Below, piece after piece: positions 8,174-16,030 of a DNA stretch of 64,000 nucleotides (positions are counted from its first letter, which is position 1; every line of letters begins with the position of its first letter). The position numbers were made by a program, and so were the translations under genes. Under the pieces are notes generated by a model, which saw only the letters and a list, made by a program, of their open reading frames with translations, searched no databases and was not told where the DNA came from. The stretch lies in NCBI GenBank assembly GCA_039919885.1, contig JBDSEV010000025.1:1-64000 (forward strand), read 5' to 3'. This DNA comes from JACMLD01 sp039919885 (GTDB lineage: Bacteria; Bacteroidota; Bacteroidia; Chitinophagales; Chitinophagaceae).

Positions 8174-9145
8174 ATGTCTGAGCAGCTAAGACATAAAATG
8201 AATGACTTTGAAGCGACGCCGCCAGGCGCTGCATGGAAAGCTATAGCAGCAGGCCTGGATGATGATACACAGTACGCTGCACTGGCTGCAAAAATGAATG
8301 CCTGGCAAGCGGCGCCTACACCCCTTGCATGGCAAGCGATTGCCGCGAGACTGAATGACGATAAGCAATATGCGGCGCTGGCAGCAAAAATGAACAGTTT
8401 TGACACTGTTCCACCGCCGGAGACATGGACCCGTATTGAAACTGTTTTACGCAGTCAAACAGCGGAACCGCCCGCTTTGATCAGCAACCGCCGAAATGGA
8501 TACCGGGTAGCAGCCGCTGCCATTATTGCCTGCCTGCTAATTGGGGCGTGGCTGTTTACGGGCAATAAAAAAAACACCGCAGCCCTCTTCGTGAAAAACA
8601 ATACTGCAAAGGCCCTGGAAAGTGCTACCCTTCGTGCAGTCATTCAAAAAACCCCTTCGATTGCCGGCAATGTCACCGCCGCTGGTACAACCAAACCCGC
8701 GCCTGACAGAGAACCTGCTCAAAACAAAATTAGCAGTCGCGTCTCTACCTATGAAGGTGCTACCATAAAATATGCCGTTGTACAAAGTTTACCCGCCTAC
8801 CGGGAAGGACCGATAATAATAACAGCGTTGCCGATATTGGATAAAAAAGGCGCGATCATTCGCGCAATAGATGTGCTGGCTACCAACAGCAATTACCTTA
8901 CTGTGCTGGGACCGAACGGACAGGCCACGCGGATATCGTCAAAGTTTGCGAATGTGATCGGTTATTTAAATGGCAGCGAGAACGACACGGAAGAATACAT
9001 AGACAGGGTCATTCAAGAAAGTGATACGTGGAAACAACGGTTTCATGATTGGCGCAGTAAAATCAGCCAGTCTGCTTTTATCCCTTCCGCTGTAAATTTT
9101 TTTGACATCATGGCCTTTAAAGATCTCATACAGGAAAAAAAATAA
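8174..9145 (+). CDS. membrane protein with three tandem N-terminal repeats, candidate anti-sigma factor
   Basis: A 323-residue protein starting one base after the ECF sigma stop. Residues of about 10-95 consist of a 32-residue unit repeated twice in full and once in part: each begins M-N-x-(F/W), has a P-x-x-x-W-x-x-I core, and the full units end with D-D-x-x-Q-Y-A-A-L-A-A-K. A single membrane span follows (VAAAAIIACLLIGAWLF, about residues 118-135). The remaining 190 residues are predicted periplasmic and lack a domain I recognise. The topology, with a cytoplasmic N terminus, one span and an outer domain, and the gene order fit a sigma regulator, but no zinc-type anti-sigma motif (HxxxCxxC) is present. 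Function is therefore inferred. Confidence 0.75.
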   Translation: MSEQLRHKMNDFEATPPGAAWKAIAAGLDDDTQYAALAAKMNAWQAAPTPLAWQAIAARLNDDKQYAALAAKMNSFDTVPPPETWTRIETVLRSQTAEPPALISNRRNGYRVAAAAIIACLLIGAWLFTGNKKNTAALFVKNNTAKALESATLRAVIQKTPSIAGNVTAAGTTKPAPDREPAQNKISSRVSTYEGATIKYAVVQSLPAYREGPIIITALPILDKKGAIIRAIDVLATNSNYLTVLGPNGQATRISSKFANVIGYLNGSENDTEEYIDRVIQESDTWKQRFHDWRSKISQSAFIPSAVNFFDIMAFKDLIQEKK

Positions 9146-9199
9146 CCATCTCTCGTTTTCTTTAATCAAACAAATTATTTCCAGCGATTATCTAAGTTT

Positions 9200-9631
9200 A
9201 TGGCACGCATAAAAATTGAATTACCTCCTTTGTTTCAGTTTACGACGCGTATTTCAATTCGCATCACCGACCTTAACTATGGCGGCCACGTGGGCAATGA
9301 CACGGTTTTGTCGATTATCCACGAAGCAAGAATGCAGTTCCTGGGCCAGTATGGTTATACAGAAATGAATTTTGGAGGATCGGGAATGATCATGAGCGAT
9401 GTGGGCATTGAATTCAAAAACGAATTATTTTACGGCGATGTGGTGAAAGCCTCGGTTGCAATCGGGCAGATTTCAAAAGTCTCCTTTGCCTTGTTCTACA
9501 AACTTGAAAAAGAAACAGCTGGTGCGCTGCTAACGGCAGCGGTTGCCCGAACAGGTATGGTTTGCTACAACTATGATACAAAAAAAATGGCACCATTTCC
9601 GGAAATAGCTAAAAGACAATTTACGCAGTAA
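9200..9631 (+). CDS. acyl-CoA thioesterase family protein (hotdog fold)
   Basis: A 143-residue YbgC/4HBT-type hotdog protein. The segment ITDLNYGGHVGNDTVLSIIHEARMQFL corresponds to the family pattern with the active-site Asp, conserved His/Asn and the long central helix. The strand GIEFKNELFYGDVVKASVAIGQI follows as expected. Such enzymes hydrolyse acyl-CoA thioesters; the substrate chain length is not predictable here. It converges on aroE, and the two coding regions overlap by 11 bases at their 3' ends. Confidence 0.85.
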   Translation: MARIKIELPPLFQFTTRISIRITDLNYGGHVGNDTVLSIIHEARMQFLGQYGYTEMNFGGSGMIMSDVGIEFKNELFYGDVVKASVAIGQISKVSFALFYKLEKETAGALLTAAVARTGMVCYNYDTKKMAPFPEIAKRQFTQ

Positions 9632-10361
9632 GCCCATTCCAGATTTTCCAGCTTTCTTCCGCCTGTATCAGCAACATTCCAGCACCGTTTTTAATAACTG
9701 CACCCTGTTGTTCCCCTTTTGACAAAAACCGTGTTGTAGCAGGATTATACACCAAATCAAATAGATAGTGGCGGGTGCTAAGCGATTCATACGGCAGCAA
9801 GGGAAGGCTGTCGGTATCCGGATACATACCCAGAGGCGTGGTATTGATAATAAGTGTATAGTCGGTCATTATACCAGGCGTAACGGCCGCATAGGAAAGG
9901 TTACCGGGCGTTGGATTCCTGGATACATAACGGTAATGTATACCCAGTTTACGCAAAACGTATTCAACGGCTTTGGCGGCACCACCAGTTCCGAGAATCA
10001 GGGCTTGTGAATGATGCGGCGCGAGGTGGGTAATCAGCGAAAGTTCAAACCCGGTTACGTCTGTATTATGCCCGTATAATTTTCCGTCTTCTATTTTAAT
10101 GCAATTGCAGGCGCCGGTTTCTTTTACTACGGCCGATTGATCCGACAAAAAAGGGATGACCTGTTCCTTGTAGGGTATGGTTACATTCAGTCCTTCCAGG
10201 AAGGGCGTTCCTTTTACAAGACTCGTTATGTCACCAATTTCAGCTATCGGGTAATTATCGTAGGCGCAATTATCCAATTTTTCCGCAGCAAATTTTTCTG
10301 CGAAGAATTTTTTTGAAAAAGAGTGCGACAAGGGATACCCTATTAGCCCGAACTGCCTCAT
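9621..10361 (-). CDS. aroE: shikimate dehydrogenase
   Basis: A 246-residue NADP-dependent enzyme reducing 3-dehydroshikimate to shikimate in the aromatic amino acid pathway. It shows the substrate-binding GYPLSHSFSKKFF at the N terminus, NVTIPYKE with the catalytic Lys, the conserved N-T-D-V-T-G-F-E, the nucleotide-binding ILGTGGAAKAV and NTTPLGMYPD. It is slightly shorter than E. coli AroE but complete. Its ATG overlaps the stop of the upstream comA-like gene in an ATGA arrangement, so the two are translationally coupled. Confidence 0.95.
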   Translation of the reverse strand: MRQFGLIGYPLSHSFSKKFFAEKFAAEKLDNCAYDNYPIAEIGDITSLVKGTPFLEGLNVTIPYKEQVIPFLSDQSAVVKETGACNCIKIEDGKLYGHNTDVTGFELSLITHLAPHHSQALILGTGGAAKAVEYVLRKLGIHYRYVSRNPTPGNLSYAAVTPGIMTDYTLIINTTPLGMYPDTDSLPLLPYESLSTRHYLFDLVYNPATTRFLSKGEQQGAVIKNGAGMLLIQAEESWKIWNGLTA

Positions 10362-11131
10362 TTTAAAATAGATTTGTCCAGGAACAGGTCAAAAGTATCT
10401 CCGCGCAGGCCGAGGCGCATCGTCTCTAACGGGATAACTTCTGAGGGGGCAATATTTCCGAGATTTACATTGGCGCCAATTAACTCTATAAAATACAATT
10501 GTTGTCCTTTCTGTGGCGCTTCCCAAATTATTTTTTCAGCAGGTATCTGGGTAAGTATTTCCTGTACCAGGCCTTCTCTTACTTCTCCGCTACCGCGGTA
10601 AATTCCTACGTTTCCGGATTCGCGTGCTTCGGCAATTACATAAGTAGCGCCTGCTTCCAGTTCTGCACGCATCAGTTCTATCCATTTATACGGAGGAATT
10701 ATGTGCTCTGCATCCTTGCTTCCTACTTCACTTAAAACAGTGCCGTGCCTGGTGAGTTTTTCTATGTATCCGCATTTCTCTGCATGCGGAATGGTGATAG
10801 ACCCATCGCTCACTTCCATATAACGAACGCCAAATTCTTTGCAAACGTTGATATAATCTTCAAACTGGTTGCGAATTAAAAATGCTTCAAAAAGTGTCCC
10901 CCCAAAATAAACCGGCAGGTCGTAGGCGCTATAAATTTTTAATTTTTCTTTTAAATCGGGGGTAACGAAGGACGTTCCAAATCCTAGTTTAACAATGTCT
11001 ACATGGGGGTGAGCAACGCTTAAAAAATTCTTTGCTTCCTCTACACTCAAGCCTTTGTCCATTACCATCGTAAGCCCGTTGGCTCTTGGCTTAGGTGTTC
11101 TTTCTGGAATCTGCGAAAGATGAAAATTCAT
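10358..11131 (-). CDS. comA: phosphosulfolactate synthase (ComA family)
   Basis: A 257-residue TIM-barrel protein of the ComA family, which adds sulfite to phosphoenolpyruvate to form phosphosulfolactate, the first step of coenzyme M synthesis in methanogens and of sulfolactate formation in some bacteria. Recognisable segments are TMVMDKGLS, HVDIVKLGFGTS, PVYFGGTLFEAF, GVRYMEVSDGSI, YVIAEARESGNVGIY and IIWEAPQKGQQLYFIE. The frame is open 24 codons further upstream, but MNFHLSQIPERT is the likely N terminus. It is coupled to aroE by a 4-base overlap and lies downstream of a TPR gene. In this organism the product is unlikely to feed coenzyme M; a sulfonate product or a diverged function is possible. 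No later pathway enzyme is visible nearby. Confidence 0.82.
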   Translation of the reverse strand: MNFHLSQIPERTPKPRANGLTMVMDKGLSVEEAKNFLSVAHPHVDIVKLGFGTSFVTPDLKEKLKIYSAYDLPVYFGGTLFEAFLIRNQFEDYINVCKEFGVRYMEVSDGSITIPHAEKCGYIEKLTRHGTVLSEVGSKDAEHIIPPYKWIELMRAELEAGATYVIAEARESGNVGIYRGSGEVREGLVQEILTQIPAEKIIWEAPQKGQQLYFIELIGANVNLGNIAPSEVIPLETMRLGLRGDTFDLFLDKSILK

Positions 11132-11177
11132 TCTGTATAATAGTTTGGTGTAAATAGCATGTTTCTGCAATGCCGCG

Positions 11178-11185
11178 CAAAAATA
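11178..11185 (-). promoter_or_regulatory. candidate -7 box for comA-aroE
   Basis: TATTTTTG on the minus strand (11185-11178) matches TAnnTTTG and lies between the TPR gene and comA, giving a predicted leader of about 40 bases. It also overlaps the longer comA frame, supporting the start at 11131. Confidence 0.35.
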
Positions 11186-11237
11186 AGAAAGTAAGGGAAA
11201 CATAGCTTCCCCCAGGAAAGTTAAATGAAGATGAAAT

Positions 11238-12659
11238 TCAATTCTTCTTATTACGCCTGAACCTGGCTAGCAAATCAACCACCTGCTGATTCTGAAGAAT
11301 GGACGGATTCAGTTCAACAAACTTCTTAACAAGTTTGGGGGATTTATGCAACGCGCCTTCAAGCTGTAATAAACCTTCTTTTGATTTTCCGGCTGCAAAA
11401 CAGATGGCGCTTTGGTAATAAAGGAACAATGGTTTGTTGTCTGTGTGTTGTAATGCAGCCATAACCTGCGTTGCGGCGTCATCGTAAAATTCGGCGATAT
11501 AAAGGCAACATATCAGGGCTTCCCAGCCGGCCACATTTTTGGGGCGGGCATTAACCACTATGGAAAAACATTGAATGGCTTCTTTTATGTCCCCCAGGTT
11601 CATTTTACATTCTCCCATCGCCAGGTTGTAATCCGGGTAATTCCGATGGATCTGCATGGCGAGGTCCAGCTGCTTAACAGCCTGCGACCATTGCTGCTCG
11701 TTAATATAGGTACGCGCCATCTTATAGTACAACTTGCTGTTGCCCTGGTTTAAGTGCGTGGCCTTCCGGTAGTAAAATCTTGCCTGGGCATAATTTTTAA
11801 CGCGGTCGTAGCAATAACCAATGGCTTCGTAAATAACTTCTTCGGGCCTTGATAATTCCAGCACTTTTTCCAGCACTTCAATCGCCTCTTTATATTTGCG
11901 CAGGCGGATATATGCGTCTCCAATATTGCGGTAAGCATAATCAAATTTCTCATCAATTACCAATGCATATTTGTAGGCGTCAACAGCCTTTTCATAGAGC
12001 TTGATGCCCTGGTAAGCCGCCGCAAGGTTAAACCAGGCAAGTTCGCTATAGGGGTATTCATCAATTATTTGTTTGTGTAACCTGATGCTTTCCTCATTTC
12101 TGCCGGTGAAATCTGTCCAGAAACAAATCTTATACAATGCTTCTTCATTTACAGGCTCCTGCTCAAGAATCATTTTCAGGCAGTCGAAAATTTTATCGAA
12201 CTCCTCATAATCATCGTAAACGTCTGCCAGTTCAAACAGCAGGTCGATTCGCTCCTCGCCTTCAAAATGGAGCAGCGCATTTTCCAGGATCACCACTGCT
12301 TTTTCCTGCTGATCCAATGCCAGGTAAGCATCTGTCTTAAGGATATACAAATTGATATCACTGCTGTCTAAAATTTCTGCTTTGTCAAGTATGGCGAGGG
12401 CGTCGCTGTAACGGCGCGCTGCAATCAATAAGTCAGCTTTTTTTAAATGCAATGAAGATGAATAGGGAAATTGGGTGGTGGCAAGGTCAACGGCCTCCAT
12501 GGCCAGTACCATCTCTTCGGTCTCATCGTAGTGGTCAATAATCTTCTCAAAAGACTCTTCGTCCAGGAAACTATGCGATCTGCCAGATTTGAGATTGAGA
12601 AATTGCCGGAGTAAAGCGCGCATTTCTTCCTTGTCGTGCCGGGATGGATTTTCACTCAT
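11238..12659 (-). CDS. tetratricopeptide repeat protein
   Basis: A 473-residue protein made mostly of TPR units. Typical repeats are visible, for example ALAILDKAEILDSSDINLYILKTDAYL, AWFNLAAAYQGIKLYEKAVDAYKYAL, YAYRNIGDAYIRLRKYKEAI and KLYYKMARTYINEQQWSQAV, covering roughly residues 60-440. There is no signal peptide or membrane span, so it is predicted cytosolic and to act as a protein-protein interaction scaffold. It lies 106 bases upstream of comA on the same strand and could be the first gene of a TPR-comA-aroE unit, although comA also has its own candidate promoter. No specific partner can be named. Confidence 0.88.
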   Translation of the reverse strand: MSENPSRHDKEEMRALLRQFLNLKSGRSHSFLDEESFEKIIDHYDETEEMVLAMEAVDLATTQFPYSSSLHLKKADLLIAARRYSDALAILDKAEILDSSDINLYILKTDAYLALDQQEKAVVILENALLHFEGEERIDLLFELADVYDDYEEFDKIFDCLKMILEQEPVNEEALYKICFWTDFTGRNEESIRLHKQIIDEYPYSELAWFNLAAAYQGIKLYEKAVDAYKYALVIDEKFDYAYRNIGDAYIRLRKYKEAIEVLEKVLELSRPEEVIYEAIGYCYDRVKNYAQARFYYRKATHLNQGNSKLYYKMARTYINEQQWSQAVKQLDLAMQIHRNYPDYNLAMGECKMNLGDIKEAIQCFSIVVNARPKNVAGWEALICCLYIAEFYDDAATQVMAALQHTDNKPLFLYYQSAICFAAGKSKEGLLQLEGALHKSPKLVKKFVELNPSILQNQQVVDLLARFRRNKKN

Positions 12660-12796
12660 GTGTTACGGGTTATTGAAAGTTAAGCTTTTATGTAGTTATC
12701 GCCAAGTATTTAATCCCATTTTAATGAGTTAAGAGATTTGTAAAATATATGATGAACGGCTAGTTAATTACCATAATTTTCTCTTACTTTGCTATA

Positions 12797-13180
12797 ATGT
12801 TAAAAAGTCCACCCATTTTCATCGCTTATGCTAAAAAGGCAGTAATCAGTACTACGCTGATTTGCCTGGGCGTTTTTGCGTTGGCGAGTATGGGTGGGGG
12901 TGGTAACAAGTCAAAAGACAAGCTAATACGTCCTGAATTTACGCCTATCAGGACTACAAATGGTTTTACTTTAAAAGCTGGTCCTTCTTACCGTGGCAGC
13001 GTTATTTTAAGACAAGAAAAAACCAGCAACCTGGTTTCTTATAATTCAGTGGTAACTTATCAACGGGGCAATACTACTTATATTCTTCCTTGCAAATACA
13101 AAATGCAAACAGCGGTTGCTTCACCGGCAACTGGTTCAAGCCTGCAGTTGTTTAACCTGAAGATCAAAATTCACAAATAA
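12797..13180 (+). CDS. small exported or membrane-anchored protein of unknown function
   Basis: A 127-residue protein with an N-terminal hydrophobic segment (AVISTTLICLGVFALASM, about residues 15-33) followed by a glycine run and a basic patch (GGGGNKSKDK). The mature part is beta-rich with pairs such as FTLKAGPSYRGSVILRQ and YILPCKYKMQTAV. I do not recognise a family. It converges on the next gene with a 16-base gap and stands alone on its strand. Export is inferred from the hydrophobic segment only. Confidence 0.6.
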   Translation: MLKSPPIFIAYAKKAVISTTLICLGVFALASMGGGGNKSKDKLIRPEFTPIRTTNGFTLKAGPSYRGSVILRQEKTSNLVSYNSVVTYQRGNTTYILPCKYKMQTAVASPATGSSLQLFNLKIKIHK

Positions 13181-13196
13181 TTTTTTAGCGCCTTTT

Positions 13197-13871
13197 TTAT
13201 CCGCCAATGCCGAGCTTCCGGCTTTCTTCGTATGTCAGTTCACGATAGCCACTTTTGGGTATATCAAATTTTGAAGCCGGAACAGGATTCAGATTAATTT
13301 TAGAGACGGTGTATTTAATTGTCAACTTGCCCTGTGTTAATTCATATTCCAGCGGCAATCCATCCAGGTTTTTAAACTGTACATCGTAATCGCCATTCTC
13401 TGGAATAATATCTTTAGTATAATAAACGGTAAAGGCAGCACCATCCTTCATAGTTGCAACCGCCTTTATACATTTATAGCCGGCAATGGTCTTTGTCTCG
13501 GCGGTATTTGTAAAAGAGATGTCTTCATATCTTTTATTCTTATCCTTCCAGTTCTCTGGTGTCATGCGTATCAGCAATTTCTGCCCGCTGATTTCCTGCA
13601 ATATTACCGCAGTACCTGCTTTTGCATCATGAATAGACGTAAATGAAGCCAGGGCACTGGTCATCTCAGAACGGCTCATCGTTCCCTTAATATACACCGT
13701 GGTAGTTGCCCCGTCAAATGCATCGGCAAGTTTCGGATTTTTATCCCCGGTACTAATGCTGGCATCGTATACCAGGGTAAGCTCAGCAACTCTTTTCTGC
13801 GCATTTGCAGCAGGGTGCAGCAATATTGCCAGCAGCGCCACTATCCATGCATATTTTATTGAAGTAATCAT
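13197..13871 (-). CDS. exported protein, GLPGLI/DUF4412-like
   Basis: A 224-residue exported protein with a signal peptide (WIVALLAILLHPAANAQ). The mature part has the pattern seen in Bacteroidota GLPGLI- or DUF4412-type proteins: a beta-rich domain with YIKGTMSRSEM, KTIAGYKCIKAVATMKDG followed by YYTKDI and a segment on a residue-rich LDGLPLEYEL, which resembles the GLPG-type turn. These proteins have no established function. It is separated from yidC by a hairpin that probably ends yidC transcription, so it is likely its own unit. Confidence 0.65.
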   Translation of the reverse strand: MITSIKYAWIVALLAILLHPAANAQKRVAELTLVYDASISTGDKNPKLADAFDGATTTVYIKGTMSRSEMTSALASFTSIHDAKAGTAVILQEISGQKLLIRMTPENWKDKNKRYEDISFTNTAETKTIAGYKCIKAVATMKDGAAFTVYYTKDIIPENGDYDVQFKNLDGLPLEYELTQGKLTIKYTVSKINLNPVPASKFDIPKSGYRELTYEESRKLGIGG

Positions 13872-13918
13872 TGTCCTTTAATATTTTAATAAGACGCACC
13901 AACCCGGAGATTGTTTGT

Positions 13919-13963
13919 CTAATATAACAAAGACCCGCCAGATTACATATACCGACGGGTCTT
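13919..13963 (-). terminator. probable terminator of yidC
   Basis: AAGACCCG (13930-13937) pairs with CGGGTCTT (13956-13963) around an 18-base loop; on the minus strand the stem runs into TTTGTTATATT. It lies 36 bases past the yidC stop. The long loop and broken T-tract make it weaker than the others. Confidence 0.5.
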
Positions 13964-13998
13964 AATTATAGATTAACAAAACAGGCGTTTGTAACTGA

Positions 13999-15825
13999 CT
14001 ATTTACCTTTTGGCTTGGATTTAACGTCCTGGACTTTCTTCTGTGTCTCCTGCATCTGCTCCAGCCGCTCCTGCCATTTTGATTTGGTTTTTGGTTTTTT
14101 CTTATTTTCTGAAAGCTTCAGCAATATCTTGTTGTGGTCAATAATATAATTCTGAATCACCCATTGTAAAATAAGCGTAATTAAGTTAGACACCGTATAA
14201 TACCAGGTAAGGGCGGCGGGTAAACTGTTAAAAATAAATAACAGTACAAAAGGAAAGATATAGGGCATGTACTTGAGCGCCGGATTGCTTTGGTCGGGCG
14301 TCATGTTCATATTATAAATGGATATCAGGAAACTTGTGGCCACCGCGGTAATGGTAAAAAGGCTTACATGGTCTCCGTACGCAGGTATAGAAAATGGCAA
14401 GTGCGCAATTACATCAAACGTAGACAGATCTTTGGCCCAGAGAAAATGTTCGCCCCGTAATGCCAGGCTGGAATTAAAAAGACTGTACAAAGCAAAGAAT
14501 ATAGGAATTTGCAATAATGCGGGAATACATCCTCCCAGTGGATTTACACCCACCTCCCTGAATAATTTCATTTGCTCCATGCCATATTGCTGCTGGTCTG
14601 GAAACTTTTTCTTTAGTATATCCAGTTCCGGTTTCATTGCCTTCATTTTGGCACCACTGAGGTAGCTGGTATAGACTAATGGCGACGTAACCAAACGAAT
14701 AAATATGGTAAGCAATGCAATCACCAATCCGTAACTGACGATAAAACTCTTGAAAAAATTAAAAACCGGTATAATTATGAACTGGTTAATCGGGCGTACA
14801 AAAGCATACATCCCCTGGCCGAGATTAATAATCTTATCCATGTCTTTAACACCGGCGTTGCGCAGGATGTTATAGTCATTAGGGCCATAATAGACCTGCA
14901 ACGGTACAGTTACATTGCTGCCGGTCAATTTGGTATTAAAGCTGGCCGTTGCCTGGGTAATCAGGCTGGTAGTATCTTCCGTGTTGTGCGTCCATTGGAT
15001 AAGGCCGCCATCAAATTTATTTTTTGCAATAAGTGTCGTATTAAAAAACTGCTGTTTTACGCTTACCCACAGCACCGGTTTTTCAAATTTCTTTTCGGTT
15101 TTGTTCAGCAAAGTATTGTAATCGTACCCGCCATCTTCCATGTAAATTATTTGCGACTGCTGGCGTTCGTATTTTGCAATCCTTTCATGCCCAACCACGC
15201 GCAGCTTCCATTGCACATTGAAAGCATTTTGGGTAAGGAGTTTATCAGCGCCGGTCAGCTGCACGTTCCAGTCTACCAGGTAGCTGCCTGGTTTTACTAT
15301 ATACTGGTGCAGGATGGTTTCGCCCGGCGCAACTTCTGCGAAAAAACTCACTACCTGGCTGCCATCCGGCTTTTTTTCTACGGTGCCTTCAGAAAAAAAG
15401 AGCTCTGATGTATACGCAGATTTTTTATCCTGGCCAACTGTATTGACTGCATAAGACAGATAGTCGGTTGCATCGTTTTCCAGTTCTACAAAACTGCTGT
15501 CAACAGATTTATATTTTTTCAAACGGACAGACTTGGCCTGTCCGCCTTTGCTCGTAAAAACAATTTTCAATACTTCGTTTTCAACAGCCAGGGTTTTCTC
15601 TGCACCGTTGAATAAACCGGTAACTGCTGTATCATGTACGGCTACTGTTTTAATACTGTCTTTTTTTGCCGCTATCACCTGTGTTTGCGCCCGCACAATG
15701 GCAACTGAATCGTCATAATGCTTTTTCTGTACCTCCAGTTCCCTGCTGTTCTTGGTAGAGATAAACATATAAGCGAACAATAAAAGCGCCAGCAACACAA
15801 AACCGATCACTGTATTTCTATCCAT
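13999..15825 (-). CDS. yidC: membrane protein insertase YidC
   Basis: A 608-residue inner-membrane insertase of the YidC/Oxa1 family, which inserts and folds membrane proteins with or without SecYEG. It has an N-terminal span (NTVIGFVLLALLLFAYMF), a large periplasmic P1 domain (about residues 60-340), then the conserved C-terminal core with FFKSFIVSYGLVIALLTIFIRL, LGGCIPALLQIPIFFALYSLF and the last span with LTWYYTVSNLITLILQW, ending in a strongly basic cytoplasmic tail. ATG at 15825 was chosen because MDRNT is the usual start, and the ATG three codons upstream adds nothing. It follows pyrG on the same strand with 205 bases between them and its own candidate promoter. Confidence 0.96.
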   Translation of the reverse strand: MDRNTVIGFVLLALLLFAYMFISTKNSRELEVQKKHYDDSVAIVRAQTQVIAAKKDSIKTVAVHDTAVTGLFNGAEKTLAVENEVLKIVFTSKGGQAKSVRLKKYKSVDSSFVELENDATDYLSYAVNTVGQDKKSAYTSELFFSEGTVEKKPDGSQVVSFFAEVAPGETILHQYIVKPGSYLVDWNVQLTGADKLLTQNAFNVQWKLRVVGHERIAKYERQQSQIIYMEDGGYDYNTLLNKTEKKFEKPVLWVSVKQQFFNTTLIAKNKFDGGLIQWTHNTEDTTSLITQATASFNTKLTGSNVTVPLQVYYGPNDYNILRNAGVKDMDKIINLGQGMYAFVRPINQFIIIPVFNFFKSFIVSYGLVIALLTIFIRLVTSPLVYTSYLSGAKMKAMKPELDILKKKFPDQQQYGMEQMKLFREVGVNPLGGCIPALLQIPIFFALYSLFNSSLALRGEHFLWAKDLSTFDVIAHLPFSIPAYGDHVSLFTITAVATSFLISIYNMNMTPDQSNPALKYMPYIFPFVLLFIFNSLPAALTWYYTVSNLITLILQWVIQNYIIDHNKILLKLSENKKKPKTKSKWQERLEQMQETQKKVQDVKSKPKGK

Positions 15826-15858
15826 GCTTTGCATGAGGAATTATTTTTTTTGAGGCTG

Positions 15859-15866
15859 CAAAGATA
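15859..15866 (-). promoter_or_regulatory. candidate -7 box for yidC
   Basis: TATCTTTG on the minus strand (15866-15859) is a perfect TAnnTTTG and ends 33 bases before the yidC ATG. No clear -33 TTG was found at the expected place. Confidence 0.45.
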
Positions 15867-15913
15867 GGGGTTTGCAGGAGTAACCCACGGAATGGATATC
15901 GCAGAAGGATGGA

Positions 15914-15990
15914 AGGCAACTGTTTGCCGGCGCCAGATAAATACCGGCGCCAGCGTACAAGATTCACCTGCATAAAGGCTTAAACGCCTT
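15914..15990. repeat. cluster of short inverted repeats downstream of pyrG
   Basis: GGCAA-CTGT-TTGCC at 15914-15927, two direct copies of CCGGCGCCAG at 15927-15936 and 15944-15953 (each containing the palindrome GGCGCC, so they can also pair), and AAGGC/GCCTT at 15975-15990. None is followed by a T-tract on either strand. They may slow or end pyrG transcription or stabilise the mRNA end. Confidence 0.4.
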
Positions 15991-16030
15991 ATTAAAAGTC
16001 AGTTAGAGAATGTTCACGCCGTATGCGCGC

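Noticed and set aside
8200..8440. Repeats in the sigma-partner gene as a mobile or CRISPR-like element
   Set aside because: The repeat unit is 96 bases, in frame, without spacers of constant type, and codes a coherent protein module.
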